From NCBI GenBank assembly GCA_963710735.1, contig CAVQBN010000006.1:62001-126000 (forward strand): a DNA stretch of 64,000 nucleotides, in the 5' to 3' direction. A model generated the notes under the pieces. It had not been told where the DNA came from. It searched no databases and was given only the letters and a program-made list of their open reading frames with translations. This DNA comes from FEN-1297 sp963710735 (GTDB lineage Bacteria; Bacteroidota; Ignavibacteria; Ignavibacteriales; Ignavibacteriaceae). This document shows positions 33,960 to 43,771 of this stretch, piece by piece. The translations under genes were made by a program, and so were the position numbers. Numbering within the stretch: position 1 is the first letter of the stretch; every line of letters starts with the position of its first letter.

Positions 33960-34529
33960 TTATTTGAGAGGGACAAGGCTTTCTTTATAAAACTCTTCTA
34001 CTGTCTTTTCAAAAACATAAAGGACGGAAATTGTTATTTCATCTTTAAACTTTGTTGCATGCAGGCCGATAAATCCATTTTTAAAAGACCAGTATAATTC
34101 GGGGCCGCGAAAACGACCGTAATTATTTGCTTTTATCCAAACTGAAGAAGAGTCAATACCCGGGCCGACTTGCATATCCGGCTCACCATATTCTTCTATT
34201 AAATAATTTTTTAACGTAATAAAATCATTTCGAAATGAAGAATTTGGATTTAATGAATAAACTCCGTCGACCAATTTATTATTTTTGAAATTGTAATCTA
34301 TCCTTGCGTCAAGGCCGGCTATTTTCCCTTTGTAGCATAGTGCTTCAACTCCAAAGCCATAATACTCCTGCAGATAATAGTCATTAACAATCGATTTAAC
34401 TTTATTTTTTGCGGTTCCCCATTCAATTCCCCTGAAGCCGGAAAGCAATCTATTTTTATTGAATTTATTCTGTGAAAAATCAGAAGAAAGGAATAAAGAA
34501 ATTAGAATTAGAGTAAATACTAATTTCAT
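33960..34529 (-). CDS. hypothetical exported protein
   Basis: A 189-residue protein with a Sec signal peptide (about 1-19) and a mature part beginning FRGIEWGTAKNKVKSIV, a pattern common at the start of small periplasmic or outer-membrane-associated proteins of unknown function in this phylum. The middle contains LDARIDYNFKNNKLVDGVY and LKNYLIEEYGEPDM, beta-rich and resembling two-helix/sheet repeats. No catalytic motif. Not recognised. Confidence 0.65.
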   Translation of the reverse strand: MKLVFTLILISLFLSSDFSQNKFNKNRLLSGFRGIEWGTAKNKVKSIVNDYYLQEYYGFGVEALCYKGKIAGLDARIDYNFKNNKLVDGVYSLNPNSSFRNDFITLKNYLIEEYGEPDMQVGPGIDSSSVWIKANNYGRFRGPELYWSFKNGFIGLHATKFKDEITISVLYVFEKTVEEFYKESLVPLK

Positions 34530-34605
34530 TATTTAACCTAAGTTTTATTAAGAATAATCTAATAAAAAATAATGAATAGTAATAATCTCTTGAATTCTAT
34601 GGTTG

Positions 34606-35550
34606 TTAAATTAATCCAGTAGTTTTCAAAATAAACAACCCCAGTGTAATGGTAACCACTGAACCAAGAGTAGAAGTTAAAACAATATTTCCGGCAAGCT
34701 TTCCGTTAGAGCCCATTGCTTCGGCCATAATATAACTGACAACTGCAGTCGGGCAAGCGAACAGGATAAAAATAATCGCCAGGTCATCTCCTTTATATCC
34801 AAGTAAAATAGCACCCCAAGTTACCAGTGCCGGGAAAATTATTAATTTAAGTAAAGCAGAATAGAAAGCTAATAAGGAAGCTTTTTTAATATCCCTAAAA
34901 TTTAATGTTGCGCCGATATTAATCAATGCTAAAGGAAGAGCGATATCTGCTATATATCTTCCGGTTTTTAACAATACGGGATAGATTGGAATCTTAAAGA
35001 AAGCAAACGGTAAAGAAATCAGCACAGCAAGTATTAATGGATTCTTCATTATCTCCGTTAATGTCGATCTTAAATTTAATTTTTTCTCTTTCCTTAAAGG
35101 TACGGTTAAAGCAATTACAGCCAACGTGTTATATAATGGTATCATGAAGACCAGAAAAAGTGAAGCTTTGCCAAATCCGACTTTGCTTACAAGTCCTGAT
35201 AAAATTGCCAAACCTACAATTGCATAATTACTTCTAAAGCTGCCTTGAATAAATACACCTCTATCCTTCCCGTCATGAATAAACGGCAATGTGGCAAACC
35301 AGCTTACGGCAAATGCAAAAAGTGTCCCTAAATAGATATAGCCAATCTGGCCAATCTCAAAGACTTTACTGAAATCAAGGTTAAATAATTCAAGAAAAAT
35401 TAAAGCGGGAAGAGAAACCGAAAATACAATTTTGGAAGAGATGTTAATGAAGTTTTCATTCATCAAGCCGATTATTTTTAGCAGATATCCGACGGCTACT
35501 ATTAAAAATACCGGGGCAACAATTCCGAAAGTAAATACTAAACTTTCCAT
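34606..35550 (-). CDS. AEC family transporter
   Basis: A 314-residue integral membrane protein with about ten helices in two inverted repeats. The opening PVFLIVAVGYLLKIIGLMNENFINISSKIVFSVSLP and the later LPLALINIGATLNF and CPTAVVSYIMAEAMGSN blocks are typical of auxin efflux carrier/malate permease family proteins. It likely exports or exchanges organic anions. It is 62 bases downstream of the permease-EIIA fusion on the same strand and may be co-transcribed. Confidence 0.88.
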   Translation of the reverse strand: MESLVFTFGIVAPVFLIVAVGYLLKIIGLMNENFINISSKIVFSVSLPALIFLELFNLDFSKVFEIGQIGYIYLGTLFAFAVSWFATLPFIHDGKDRGVFIQGSFRSNYAIVGLAILSGLVSKVGFGKASLFLVFMIPLYNTLAVIALTVPLRKEKKLNLRSTLTEIMKNPLILAVLISLPFAFFKIPIYPVLLKTGRYIADIALPLALINIGATLNFRDIKKASLLAFYSALLKLIIFPALVTWGAILLGYKGDDLAIIFILFACPTAVVSYIMAEAMGSNGKLAGNIVLTSTLGSVVTITLGLFILKTTGLI

Positions 35551-35612
35551 TTAATAGGGCCGTAATTAATTCGCAGAAAATGATCTAATAATATATGTCA
35601 TTTGTTTTTATT

Positions 35613-37703
35613 TTAATACTCGCCAAATTGTTTTACAACTTCCTTAAGACTTTTGGGATCACCGATAATTGTCAGCCTGTCCCCTTCTTCAATAACCAAG
35701 CTTCCTTTAGGTACAATAGTTTGTTCTCCGCGATGCATTAAAGCGACAAGGCATCCTTCCGGAAACATAATATCCTTAATAGCCTTTCCAATCATTACAC
35801 TAGTTTTTTTATTTTCATCAACAATTAATGAAAATGACCTGTCATCATGAAGCAGAGATTCTTTTAACTCTTGTTCATTTGCAGCTGTGTGCCATTCATC
35901 CGCAAAACTATCATCGTCTACCCTACCTGCAATTTGTGCAAGTATACGAAGATGCTGTGTGGGAGTATCTTCCGGACTTACTAAAAAGAATAATGCGTGT
36001 ACAGTATGCTCTTCATCTAAGTGATTAGTAAGCGGACCATTGACTGTTATATGCACTCCGCCTTTTGATCTTACTAAAACCATCTCAGGCTGCTCAAGTC
36101 CTTGAATTCTTAAATGCGGAAGGGCAATGCCATGAGTTACCGGTGTCATCCCGATGCGGGTTCCTTCCATAAACTGCAACTTAATTTCTTCCGGTGAAAA
36201 AGGAACAAGATTGGATAACCATACCGAAGCTTTTTCTGCAATGCTTTCAAACTCTGCCGGCTCTTGCATATCAATAACAAGACTTCTAGTAACAACTTCG
36301 TCATAAGGATCATCAGCGCGCGGGCCTTTTTCTTTTAAGATACCCCGCAGTTCCGTATCCAAACCATGGTATCTCGATCTTCCCAATCTTTCAAATACAT
36401 GATAAATTGCACCAGTACGCTTTACTTTATCGTTTGCATAGAAACTGAACCAAAATGAACCTATTAAAATTAGTCCTAACGAAAAACCAATTGAAAGCCA
36501 CCCCATTAGTATAATTAAAAATAATGGTGCAATGATTCCTATTATCTGCATCCATGGATAAAAAGGTGAGTGGTACCCGGGATCGTAAGATGCTAATTTA
36601 CTCTCGCGCATTACAATTACACCTAAGCATACTAATGCAAACATTAATAATTGAAATGAGCTAGCCAGCTTAGCAATCTTTGTTGGATCGAATAATATAA
36701 GGATTAAAATAATTATGCTTACGGTACTTATAATTGAAATAAATGGAATGCCCTTTTTATTTAACTTCTGAAAAAAGTGCGGCATTAAATAGTCCCTGCT
36801 CATCGCAAAAGGATAACGTGAAGCGCTCATTGTCCCGGCATTCGAAACAGAGATAAATGCAACAAGCGCTGCAAAGGTTATAACAATAACTCCAATACCA
36901 CCAAACATTCCTTTTGCAGCAGAAGCTACAGGTGTCAGATCTCCACTTAATACAGACATGGGAACCAAACCAACCATAACGATTGTACCTAAAGTGTATA
37001 TTAAAAAGGTAACACCTATTGATAGAAAAATACCCAGCGGTAAATTTCGTTCAGGGTTTTTTATTTCTTCAGACAGGCTTGCTACCTTGGTGATTCCCAC
37101 ATAACTTATATAAACTAACCCGGTAGTTGAAAATATCTTTGCAAATCCCGGATTAAAGAAACCCTTAAAATTGGAAATATTAATTTTTGTAACGCCTTCA
37201 CCAATAAAAGCAAATAAAACAGCTAACAAAATTATTACAAGTATAATCTGAAGCTTACCGGTTCCTTTAACACTAAATAAATTTAATATACCAAGTAAAA
37301 CAGCAACCGATATTGCTATAGGAATTATTGAAACTTCTTTAAAAAAAAGAGAAATGTATGCACCCATCCCAACAAGAGCAAAAGCGACTTTTAAAATGAG
37401 AGCCAACCATGTTCCTATCCCCCCAATTGTCCCCATACGTGGTCCGAGAGTTCTATCCAAGAAGAAATAAACGCCGCCAGCCCTCGGCATTGCTGTGGCA
37501 AGTTCTGCTATACTAAACATTGCAGGTACTAAAGGTATTGCAGCCAGCATATAGGAAAGAACCAATGCAGGACCGGCATCAACAGCAGCTAATCCGGGTA
37601 ATAGAAAAAAACCTCCACTAAGTGTTGTACCTGTGGAGATTGCAAATACATCAAAAAGATTTAATTCTTTTTTTAACCGCCTTGTTTTTTTTGCCTGGAA
37701 CAT
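35613..37703 (-). CDS. APC amino acid permease fused to PTS EIIA and TrkA_C domains
   Basis: A 696-residue protein in three parts. Residues about 10-430 are a 12-helix APC-type amino acid permease (LFDVFAISTGTTLSGGFFLLPGLAA, then FLDRTLGPRMG). Residues about 460-610 are an EIIA-Ntr/fructose-type PTS domain with TPVTHGIALPHLR, the phosphorylatable histidine being H530. Residues about 620-695 are a TrkA_C-type ligand-binding domain (VIEEGDRLTIIGDP). The fusion suggests that amino acid uptake is gated by PTS phosphorylation state and by a small ligand. Similar fusions exist in some Bacteroidota. No HPr or EI gene is nearby. Confidence 0.88.
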   Translation of the reverse strand: MFQAKKTRRLKKELNLFDVFAISTGTTLSGGFFLLPGLAAVDAGPALVLSYMLAAIPLVPAMFSIAELATAMPRAGGVYFFLDRTLGPRMGTIGGIGTWLALILKVAFALVGMGAYISLFFKEVSIIPIAISVAVLLGILNLFSVKGTGKLQIILVIILLAVLFAFIGEGVTKINISNFKGFFNPGFAKIFSTTGLVYISYVGITKVASLSEEIKNPERNLPLGIFLSIGVTFLIYTLGTIVMVGLVPMSVLSGDLTPVASAAKGMFGGIGVIVITFAALVAFISVSNAGTMSASRYPFAMSRDYLMPHFFQKLNKKGIPFISIISTVSIIILILILFDPTKIAKLASSFQLLMFALVCLGVIVMRESKLASYDPGYHSPFYPWMQIIGIIAPLFLIILMGWLSIGFSLGLILIGSFWFSFYANDKVKRTGAIYHVFERLGRSRYHGLDTELRGILKEKGPRADDPYDEVVTRSLVIDMQEPAEFESIAEKASVWLSNLVPFSPEEIKLQFMEGTRIGMTPVTHGIALPHLRIQGLEQPEMVLVRSKGGVHITVNGPLTNHLDEEHTVHALFFLVSPEDTPTQHLRILAQIAGRVDDDSFADEWHTAANEQELKESLLHDDRSFSLIVDENKKTSVMIGKAIKDIMFPEGCLVALMHRGEQTIVPKGSLVIEEGDRLTIIGDPKSLKEVVKQFGEY

Positions 37704-37710
37704 ATATCAG

Positions 37711-38686
37711 TTAGATTTCCTGTCTAACATTTACTCCTCCCCTATTTTCCCTAACAATTCTTGAAAATAATGAAATCTTTGAATCGAAAAGAAACCTTAG
37801 CCAAAGTTTAAACCACGACTTATGAAACACCAATGAATTATAAGATTCAGAAGCTGATTTTTTAATTTCCGGTAATTTATTCCATGGTACCGAAGGAAAA
37901 TCATGATGTTCGTTATGATAGCCAACATTTAAAGCGACAATATTAAGCGGACCGTAATAGCTGTAAGTTTCCTGCGGAGGACTAAGAATATAATGTTCCT
38001 GTATCCACCTGGCACCCAACGGATGAAATCCTATAGAAAAGAAAAATGAAAATACAAAATATAAAAAAGATACAGGGCCTAGGTAAATTATAACCAGAAC
38101 ATCAAATAGAAAAACGACAAACATATTAATGATAGTCCAGCTGTTGATAAACTTAATTTCCTTAAGTCTTGGAGGGCGAAGCCCTTGGAATACCGGGAAA
38201 AAGAGCTCCCAGAATATTTTTCCTAAAAAAGTGCTGCCTATAAGCTTTGCTTCCCACATGCTTGCCAAATCTGCATCAAGATAATAATTACCCTGAAAAG
38301 AATGATGTTTCAAATGATAACTTCTAAAAGAAACCGAGCTGGGAACAACATTCGGCAAATCGGCAATTATTCCGGATAATATGTTTAAGCTTTTTGGATT
38401 TGAATATTAGATTATGCGCGGCTTCATGGACGAGAACAAAAAGACAATGATTAGCAAATGCACCAACAAGATAAGCGACAATTAATGCCAGCCACAAGGC
38501 TTGATTACTTAATAAAACCGCAATGGTAATTTGAATACCAACGACAAAAAGAATAATTACAAAGCTGAAGGGGTTTCTCCCAATTAGTTTCCGGATCTCA
38601 GGATGCTTTTTTAATATTTCTTTTGTACGTGCTTTATGAGGTTCGGGACTATCAGAATTGATAAATTCCCTATTATTTATATCCAT
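37711..38686 (-). pseudogene. DEGS-like sphingolipid/fatty-acid desaturase, frameshifted
   Basis: Two frames form one gene broken near 38379-38384. Part one (38686-38324) begins with PHKARTKEILKKHPEIRKLIG, resembling the N-terminus of dihydroceramide delta-4 desaturases, and has the first histidine box HEAAH (VLVHEAAHNLIF). Part two (from about 38380 to 37711) continues as ADLPNVVPSSVSFRSYHLKHH (second box) and carries the third box HNEHH in GYHNEHHDFPSVPW. Total about 323 residues, similar to the DEGS family. As sequenced the frame is lost between boxes one and two, so no active enzyme. A one- or two-base indel explains it; sequence error is possible. Confidence 0.8.
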
Positions 38687-38802
38687 AACCGATCCCCGAA
38701 TTTAAAATTATTTTTGTTACAAGCTAACAAAGAATGTATTAAAAGTAAAAGGGGGGAAATTAAAGTATAAACGAAATTATTCTTAAGATATTTGGTACTT
38801 TT

Positions 38803-40605
38803 TTAAATTTCGTCGGCATACTGTGTAGCCCAAGTTGATAAATATTTATTAAAAATATTAGACTTGGAAATGAATCCGCGGTATTTTCCTTTTTCCGTAA
38901 CTGCTAGGTTCCAAGCATTGTTTTCTTCAAATATTTCAAGAGCTTGATTCAAATCTTCATTGATGTCTATAGTATGAAAGTCGGTATTCATAACTTCATA
39001 AGCAAGAATTACATCATAAACTTCATCATTAAGCATTATCTCTCTGATATCGTCAAGCGTAATTACCCCAAGTAGTGTTTCATCATCACCAACTACCGGG
39101 AATAAATTTCGTTTTGAGTGAATGATGTTTTGCATAATTTCTCTTAAAGTAATTTGAGGATGCAGAATAATAAAATCCGTTTCAATAATATTCCTAACAT
39201 TTATCTGGCGGATATAGTGTTTTTCCTTTTCAGATCTGAATTTAATCCCGCTTTTAACAAGAGGTGCAGTGTATATAGATTCCTGATGAAAGTATCTGGA
39301 AATAAAATAGGATAATGCGGTAACTATCATCAAGGGAATAATTAATTTATAACCGCCGGTCATTTCAGCACCTAAAAATATTCCGGTTAAAGGCGCATGT
39401 AAAATTCCGCTTAGTATTCCTGCCATCCCTACAACTACAAAATTCGGGTGGCTGACATTTGCAATACCTAAATAGCTCATTAAATGCGCTAGGAAAAACC
39501 CGGTAAAGGCCCCCGTAAAAAGCGCAGGAGCTATTGTTCCGCCGTTTCCGCCGGACCTGATAGTTATTTCTGTGGCAAATACTTTTGTAAGCACAATTAA
39601 AGCAGAAATAATAATCAAGGCAAGATCTTTATCTATATAATGTGTTATAAAGTTCCCTGGAATAATTTTATAATACTGCCCTGCCAATAAATATTTTACA
39701 GAAATATAACCTTCACCGTAAAGCGCCGGAAGAAGAAAAACCATCAGACATAAAATAGTACCGCCAATAAGAATTTTAGAATACTTCTTTTTTATCTTTT
39801 CAAAAAATTCTTCTACAAAGAAAGTTGCTTTAATATTATAGAATGAAACAATACCGCATAAAATTCCAAGTACTATATAATAAGGAATTGCGCTGATGGT
39901 CCATCCTTTGGTTACAAGATAAAAAATTTGCCCACCATAAAGGAAACTTGAAACAACGGTTGCAGATGCGGAAGCTATAAGAAGCGGAATAAAATAAGAG
40001 ATGGAAAATTCAGGAAGTAAAATTTCAACTGCAAAAATTACTCCAGCAATTGGACTGTTAAAAATAGCAGAAATACCTGCAGCAGAACCGCTTGCAAGAA
40101 GAAGCGTTCTTACTTTGTAATTAAATTTAAATTGTTTGGCTATATTAGAACCGATTGCTCCGCCAGTAATTACGATTGGGGCCTCTAGCCCGGCCGAACC
40201 GCCGAATCCGACCGACAATCCACTTGTTATGTAATGCGAAAAAATATCCTGTTTAGGAACATCGGAGGCTTTCCTTGTAATTAGGAAAATAAGATTAGAT
40301 ATACCTTTGCTTAGCGTTCCGTTGAAGAAAAGTATTGTTACCACAACGGATAATATTATTCCGATCATTGGGAAGAAAGGTAAGATAAATCCGATTCCTA
40401 AATGATTAAAATAATCACCAGGTTTCTCTTCTAAAAAATGTACAAAATCTTTTAAGATTGCAGATGCTATACCTGTAAGAATACCGACAATTAAACTAGA
40501 AAGGACAATAAATGTTCTTAATTCAATTTTTTCATTAAGAAATGTTATTGTTTTTCTATAATAAATCTTAAGGTTCAATTTAAGAAATCTAATAAAATAG
40601 CTCAT
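38803..40605 (-). CDS. ClC family chloride channel/antiporter with CBS domains
   Basis: A 600-residue protein. The ClC core spans about 30-440: the gate region reads GSAGLEAPIVITGG, keeping the gating glutamate but with GLEAP in place of GREGP, and the selectivity region GTLSKGISNLI lacks a recognisable GSGIP. The second anion-site segment is GGNGGTIAPALF. Two CBS domains (about 470-590) lie at the C-terminus with LLGVITLDDIREIM, consistent with nucleotide regulation. These variations are seen in several Bacteroidota ClCs, so transport mechanism (channel, proton-coupled or other) cannot be stated. Single gene. Confidence 0.85.
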   Translation of the reverse strand: MSYFIRFLKLNLKIYYRKTITFLNEKIELRTFIVLSSLIVGILTGIASAILKDFVHFLEEKPGDYFNHLGIGFILPFFPMIGIILSVVVTILFFNGTLSKGISNLIFLITRKASDVPKQDIFSHYITSGLSVGFGGSAGLEAPIVITGGAIGSNIAKQFKFNYKVRTLLLASGSAAGISAIFNSPIAGVIFAVEILLPEFSISYFIPLLIASASATVVSSFLYGGQIFYLVTKGWTISAIPYYIVLGILCGIVSFYNIKATFFVEEFFEKIKKKYSKILIGGTILCLMVFLLPALYGEGYISVKYLLAGQYYKIIPGNFITHYIDKDLALIIISALIVLTKVFATEITIRSGGNGGTIAPALFTGAFTGFFLAHLMSYLGIANVSHPNFVVVGMAGILSGILHAPLTGIFLGAEMTGGYKLIIPLMIVTALSYFISRYFHQESIYTAPLVKSGIKFRSEKEKHYIRQINVRNIIETDFIILHPQITLREIMQNIIHSKRNLFPVVGDDETLLGVITLDDIREIMLNDEVYDVILAYEVMNTDFHTIDINEDLNQALEIFEENNAWNLAVTEKGKYRGFISKSNIFNKYLSTWATQYADEI

Positions 40606-41340
40606 CTAATGCACCCGATCTTCAATTTTTGTGGAGGTAAATCTTTCATAGTTCCAAAGGCACAACCATATTACTCACTAATATTTTGTAATATTATTTT
40701 CAAGCTTCCTGCCTTTACGATTAAAAATTAATCTGTCAAACTTAATAAAATCTAAAGTTCTGCCAAAGTTATTATTCAAACTACTGTTAAAGAAAATGCG
40801 GACTAAATTATTCTAACAAATGAAATTTAATTTTTATTTTTTGTCTGCTCTTTATTCAATAAATAATTATTCCTAAAATTTTCCCAGGGATATAAACGTT
40901 TTATCTTTTATTATTTTTATATTCTGAGACCCGCTTTACCCCTGCTTCCATATAATTTCCTTTAATTGTCATTTACTTTAAATTTAAATGATAAATTTAG
41001 CTAATTAAGATATTTATTTTAAGATTCTATTAATTAGCTTTCCATCACATTACAAATAATTTTTGGCAAAAAATAGAATGAAGCACAATTGACTGCACCG
41101 TCAAATGTCTTCGAAGATTCAGGTAAATTTTGAAATGATCCGATATACACAGATATATAAAGATATGCCATATGAAATAATGTATTGTCAAAAATTAAAA
41201 CACCAATATCTGAATTGCGTCAATTAAAAACTTATTTCAATTACAACACACAGCACATGATTTTTAATCCTAGTTGAATTATCCTTAATCATTTCCCATT
41301 TTTCTTAAAATTACTTTTGTCATTTCTAAAAAGGATCAAC
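40606..41340. other. 735-base region without a gene
   Basis: Very AT-rich. No frame longer than 60 codons, no recognisable RNA, terminator or repeat. The last 20 bases hold the Shine-Dalgarno AAGGA of the next gene. It separates the ClC gene from a divergent hydrolase and must contain both promoters. Confidence 0.5.
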
Positions 41341-42327
41341 ATGAATAAGTATTTTCAAATAAAAAAGTTTAGGGAGATTTTTTTTGTCCCTCTTATTTTC
41401 ATTTTATTTACAATACTTCAAAACAATTCCTTTGCCCAGGAAGCAAAAGACACTAATGGCGGGTATGTAAAAGTCGACGGCGCTGAATTATGGTACCAGA
41501 TAAAAGGAAAGGGAGAACCTGTAGTTGTTATTCCGGGCGGACCGGGAGATTCTCATCTCTATCTAACACCCTGGTTCGATGAACTGGCAAAAAACTTTAA
41601 GCTTATTTATTTTGATGCTTTCGGCAGAGGTAAATCTGCAAGAGCTAAAAATCAGTCGGAATATTCTTTCCAGCGTGATGTTAAAGATCTTGAAGGATTG
41701 CGTAAAGCTCTCGGTTTTAAAAAGTGGAGTGTAATCGGTCATTCGTACGGCGGAATGGTTGCTCAGGAATATGCTTTAAAATATCCAAGTTCAGTTGACA
41801 AACTTATTCTCTCCAATACATTTTACAGCGGTGAAATGTGGCAGGAGAATGATGATAATTCCAATTACGAAATCCGCAATCAGTATCCTGAAAAATGGAA
41901 AGAGATTATGAAACTGCGTAATGAAGGATATAATTCCAGTTCGCCGGAATTACAAAAAGTCTATAACGTACCCGGCGGTCTTTTATATTTTTATGATGCG
42001 TCTAATTATTACAAATTCAGGCATGACTCCTTAAGTTTTAATCCAAAAGTATATTATCAAATCGTAGGTGCTGACGGAGATTTTCTTATAGGCGGCGATA
42101 TCGGCAAACTGGATTTTAGGACTCAACTTAAAAATCTAAAAATGCCTATGCTTATAATTGCCGGGCGATTTGACCGTGTATCTGTCCCAAGATTTGCAAT
42201 TAAATATGAAGTATATGCACCGCAAGCAAAATTTGTTATGTTTGAAAAGAGCGGACATAATCCTTATATAGAACAACATGACAAATATTTTAAACTACTT
42301 ACAGATTTTTTAAAAGAAGATAAATAA
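41341..42327 (+). CDS. secreted alpha/beta hydrolase, proline iminopeptidase-like (S33)
   Basis: I place the start at ATG 41341, nine bases after AAAGGA, not an upstream TTG. The product (328 residues) has a signal peptide (about 1-33, ending near SFAQE). The alpha/beta core has the oxyanion motif PGGPGDSH, the nucleophile elbow GHSYGGM and a late GHNPYIEQHD with the catalytic histidine. The S33 family covers prolyl aminopeptidases and varied esterases and lyases. Periplasmic location is inferred. Substrate unknown. Confidence 0.85.
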   Translation: MNKYFQIKKFREIFFVPLIFILFTILQNNSFAQEAKDTNGGYVKVDGAELWYQIKGKGEPVVVIPGGPGDSHLYLTPWFDELAKNFKLIYFDAFGRGKSARAKNQSEYSFQRDVKDLEGLRKALGFKKWSVIGHSYGGMVAQEYALKYPSSVDKLILSNTFYSGEMWQENDDNSNYEIRNQYPEKWKEIMKLRNEGYNSSSPELQKVYNVPGGLLYFYDASNYYKFRHDSLSFNPKVYYQIVGADGDFLIGGDIGKLDFRTQLKNLKMPMLIIAGRFDRVSVPRFAIKYEVYAPQAKFVMFEKSGHNPYIEQHDKYFKLLTDFLKEDK

Positions 42328-42377
42328 AAAGTTCTAGTGAAATCTATTATAGCGTTATCAGAAGACATTGTTAATAT

Positions 42378-43652
42378 TTAAGTCTTCAATACATCTTCAG
42401 TTTTTTGTTTCAATGTTCTTCTTGTAATTAATCTTACACCGCGGCGGGAAGTGAAGTAATACCAAATCCATTCTGCCATAACTCTAAACCGGTTGCGGAA
42501 AGTAATTAGAAAAAATATGTGTACGAAAGACCAGAGAAACCACGCAATATATTGTGAAAATTCAAACTTATGTATTTTTGCAACAGCTTTTGCCTTGCCT
42601 ATAGTTGCCATAGTCCCTTTATCTAAATACTCAAAGGGTTTTCGTTTTTCAAAAGGAATATTTTTTCCAAATAATTTTGCTACATATTTACCTTGCTGCA
42701 TTGCGACAGGTGCAATACCCGGAAGCATTTCTCCTTTATTATTTTTTACATTTGCTGCATCACCAATAACAAAGATATTTGGAAAGTCTTTGATGGTTAA
42801 ATCATTTTCTACCAGAACACGTCCAACGCGGTCAAGTTTAACATCCAGAGATTTTAACAACGGAGAGGCTTCATTACCCGCCGCCCAAATAATATTTTTC
42901 GTTTTGATAATTTCTTCACCTAATGCAACTCCAGTCTCAGATACATTTGTAACTTTTGTATTAACAAGCACCTTCACTCCCATTTTTTCCAGGTCCCTTT
43001 TGGCAATTTCGGAAAGATGTTCGGAATAGGCTGTTAAAATTCTCGGATATGATTCAACAAGATATATTTTTGTTTCCTTCGGATTTATATACCTAAAGTC
43101 TTTCAACATAGTTTGCTTTGCAATCTCTGCAATAGCACCTGCCATCTCAACGCCGGTTGGACCTCCACCTACAATTACAAAAGTTAAATATTTTTCCCGT
43201 TCGTTTTTATCTTCCTGAATCTCAGCTTCTTCATAGGAACAAAGAATTCCTTCCCTAATAGCAAGGGCATCATTTAAAGTTTTAAGCCCGGGTGCAAATT
43301 TTTCCCATCCGTTATTACCGAAATAAGAATGAGACCCACCAGGCGCCATGATTAAATAATCAAAATAAATCTTCCTATCGCGCAGCTGAACAAAAGAATC
43401 ATTTTTATTTACAGATAAAACTTCCGACATAATTATTTTCACATTTTCCTGACCCCTGAAAATAGACCTGATAGGAACTGCAATATCTCCTGGTGACAAT
43501 GCCGCAGTGGCAACCTGATAAAGCAAGGGTTGGAAAACATGGTGATTTGTTTTATCGATTATTGTGATATCTAAATCAGATTTTTTAAGCTGTTTAGCCG
43601 CGCTAATTCCACCGAATCCGCCGCCGACAATTACTACACTTTTTTTATTCAT
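42378..43652 (-). CDS. type II NADH dehydrogenase-like FAD oxidoreductase
   Basis: A 424-residue flavoprotein with FAD-binding GGGFGGISAAKQL (about 9-21), NADH-binding VIVGGGPTGVEMAGAIAEIAK (about 160-180), the third FAD motif NIFVIGDAAN, and AMQQGKYVAKLFG. The C-terminal hydrophobic helix (WFLWSFVHIFFLITF) is the membrane anchor of NDH-2. It should transfer electrons from NADH to quinone without pumping protons. Single gene; upstream lies a broken SnoaL-like gene on the other strand. Confidence 0.92.
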   Translation of the reverse strand: MNKKSVVIVGGGFGGISAAKQLKKSDLDITIIDKTNHHVFQPLLYQVATAALSPGDIAVPIRSIFRGQENVKIIMSEVLSVNKNDSFVQLRDRKIYFDYLIMAPGGSHSYFGNNGWEKFAPGLKTLNDALAIREGILCSYEEAEIQEDKNEREKYLTFVIVGGGPTGVEMAGAIAEIAKQTMLKDFRYINPKETKIYLVESYPRILTAYSEHLSEIAKRDLEKMGVKVLVNTKVTNVSETGVALGEEIIKTKNIIWAAGNEASPLLKSLDVKLDRVGRVLVENDLTIKDFPNIFVIGDAANVKNNKGEMLPGIAPVAMQQGKYVAKLFGKNIPFEKRKPFEYLDKGTMATIGKAKAVAKIHKFEFSQYIAWFLWSFVHIFFLITFRNRFRVMAEWIWYYFTSRRGVRLITRRTLKQKTEDVLKT

Positions 43653-43771
43653 TTGATGATTTTATTGAAATATTAATTTCCGCACTACTAAATTCTAAAA
43701 ATACTATTAAAAGTCAATGTTTTGTTTTAATATTATTATTGTTAAAAATTAAAAAGGGAGGATAAACAAAA

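Noticed and set aside
37711..38358. Separate 215-residue desaturase starting within the second histidine-box region
   Set aside because: It lacks the first histidine box, which is encoded directly upstream in another frame; the two are one broken gene.
40606..41340. RNA gene in the long empty region before the alpha/beta hydrolase
   Set aside because: No tRNA-like cloverleaf, rRNA similarity or stable GC hairpin could be seen.
42493..43029. 178-codon frame antisense to the NDH-2 gene
   Set aside because: Lies wholly within a well-supported flavoprotein gene on the other strand; its sequence has no domain and is a shadow of that gene.
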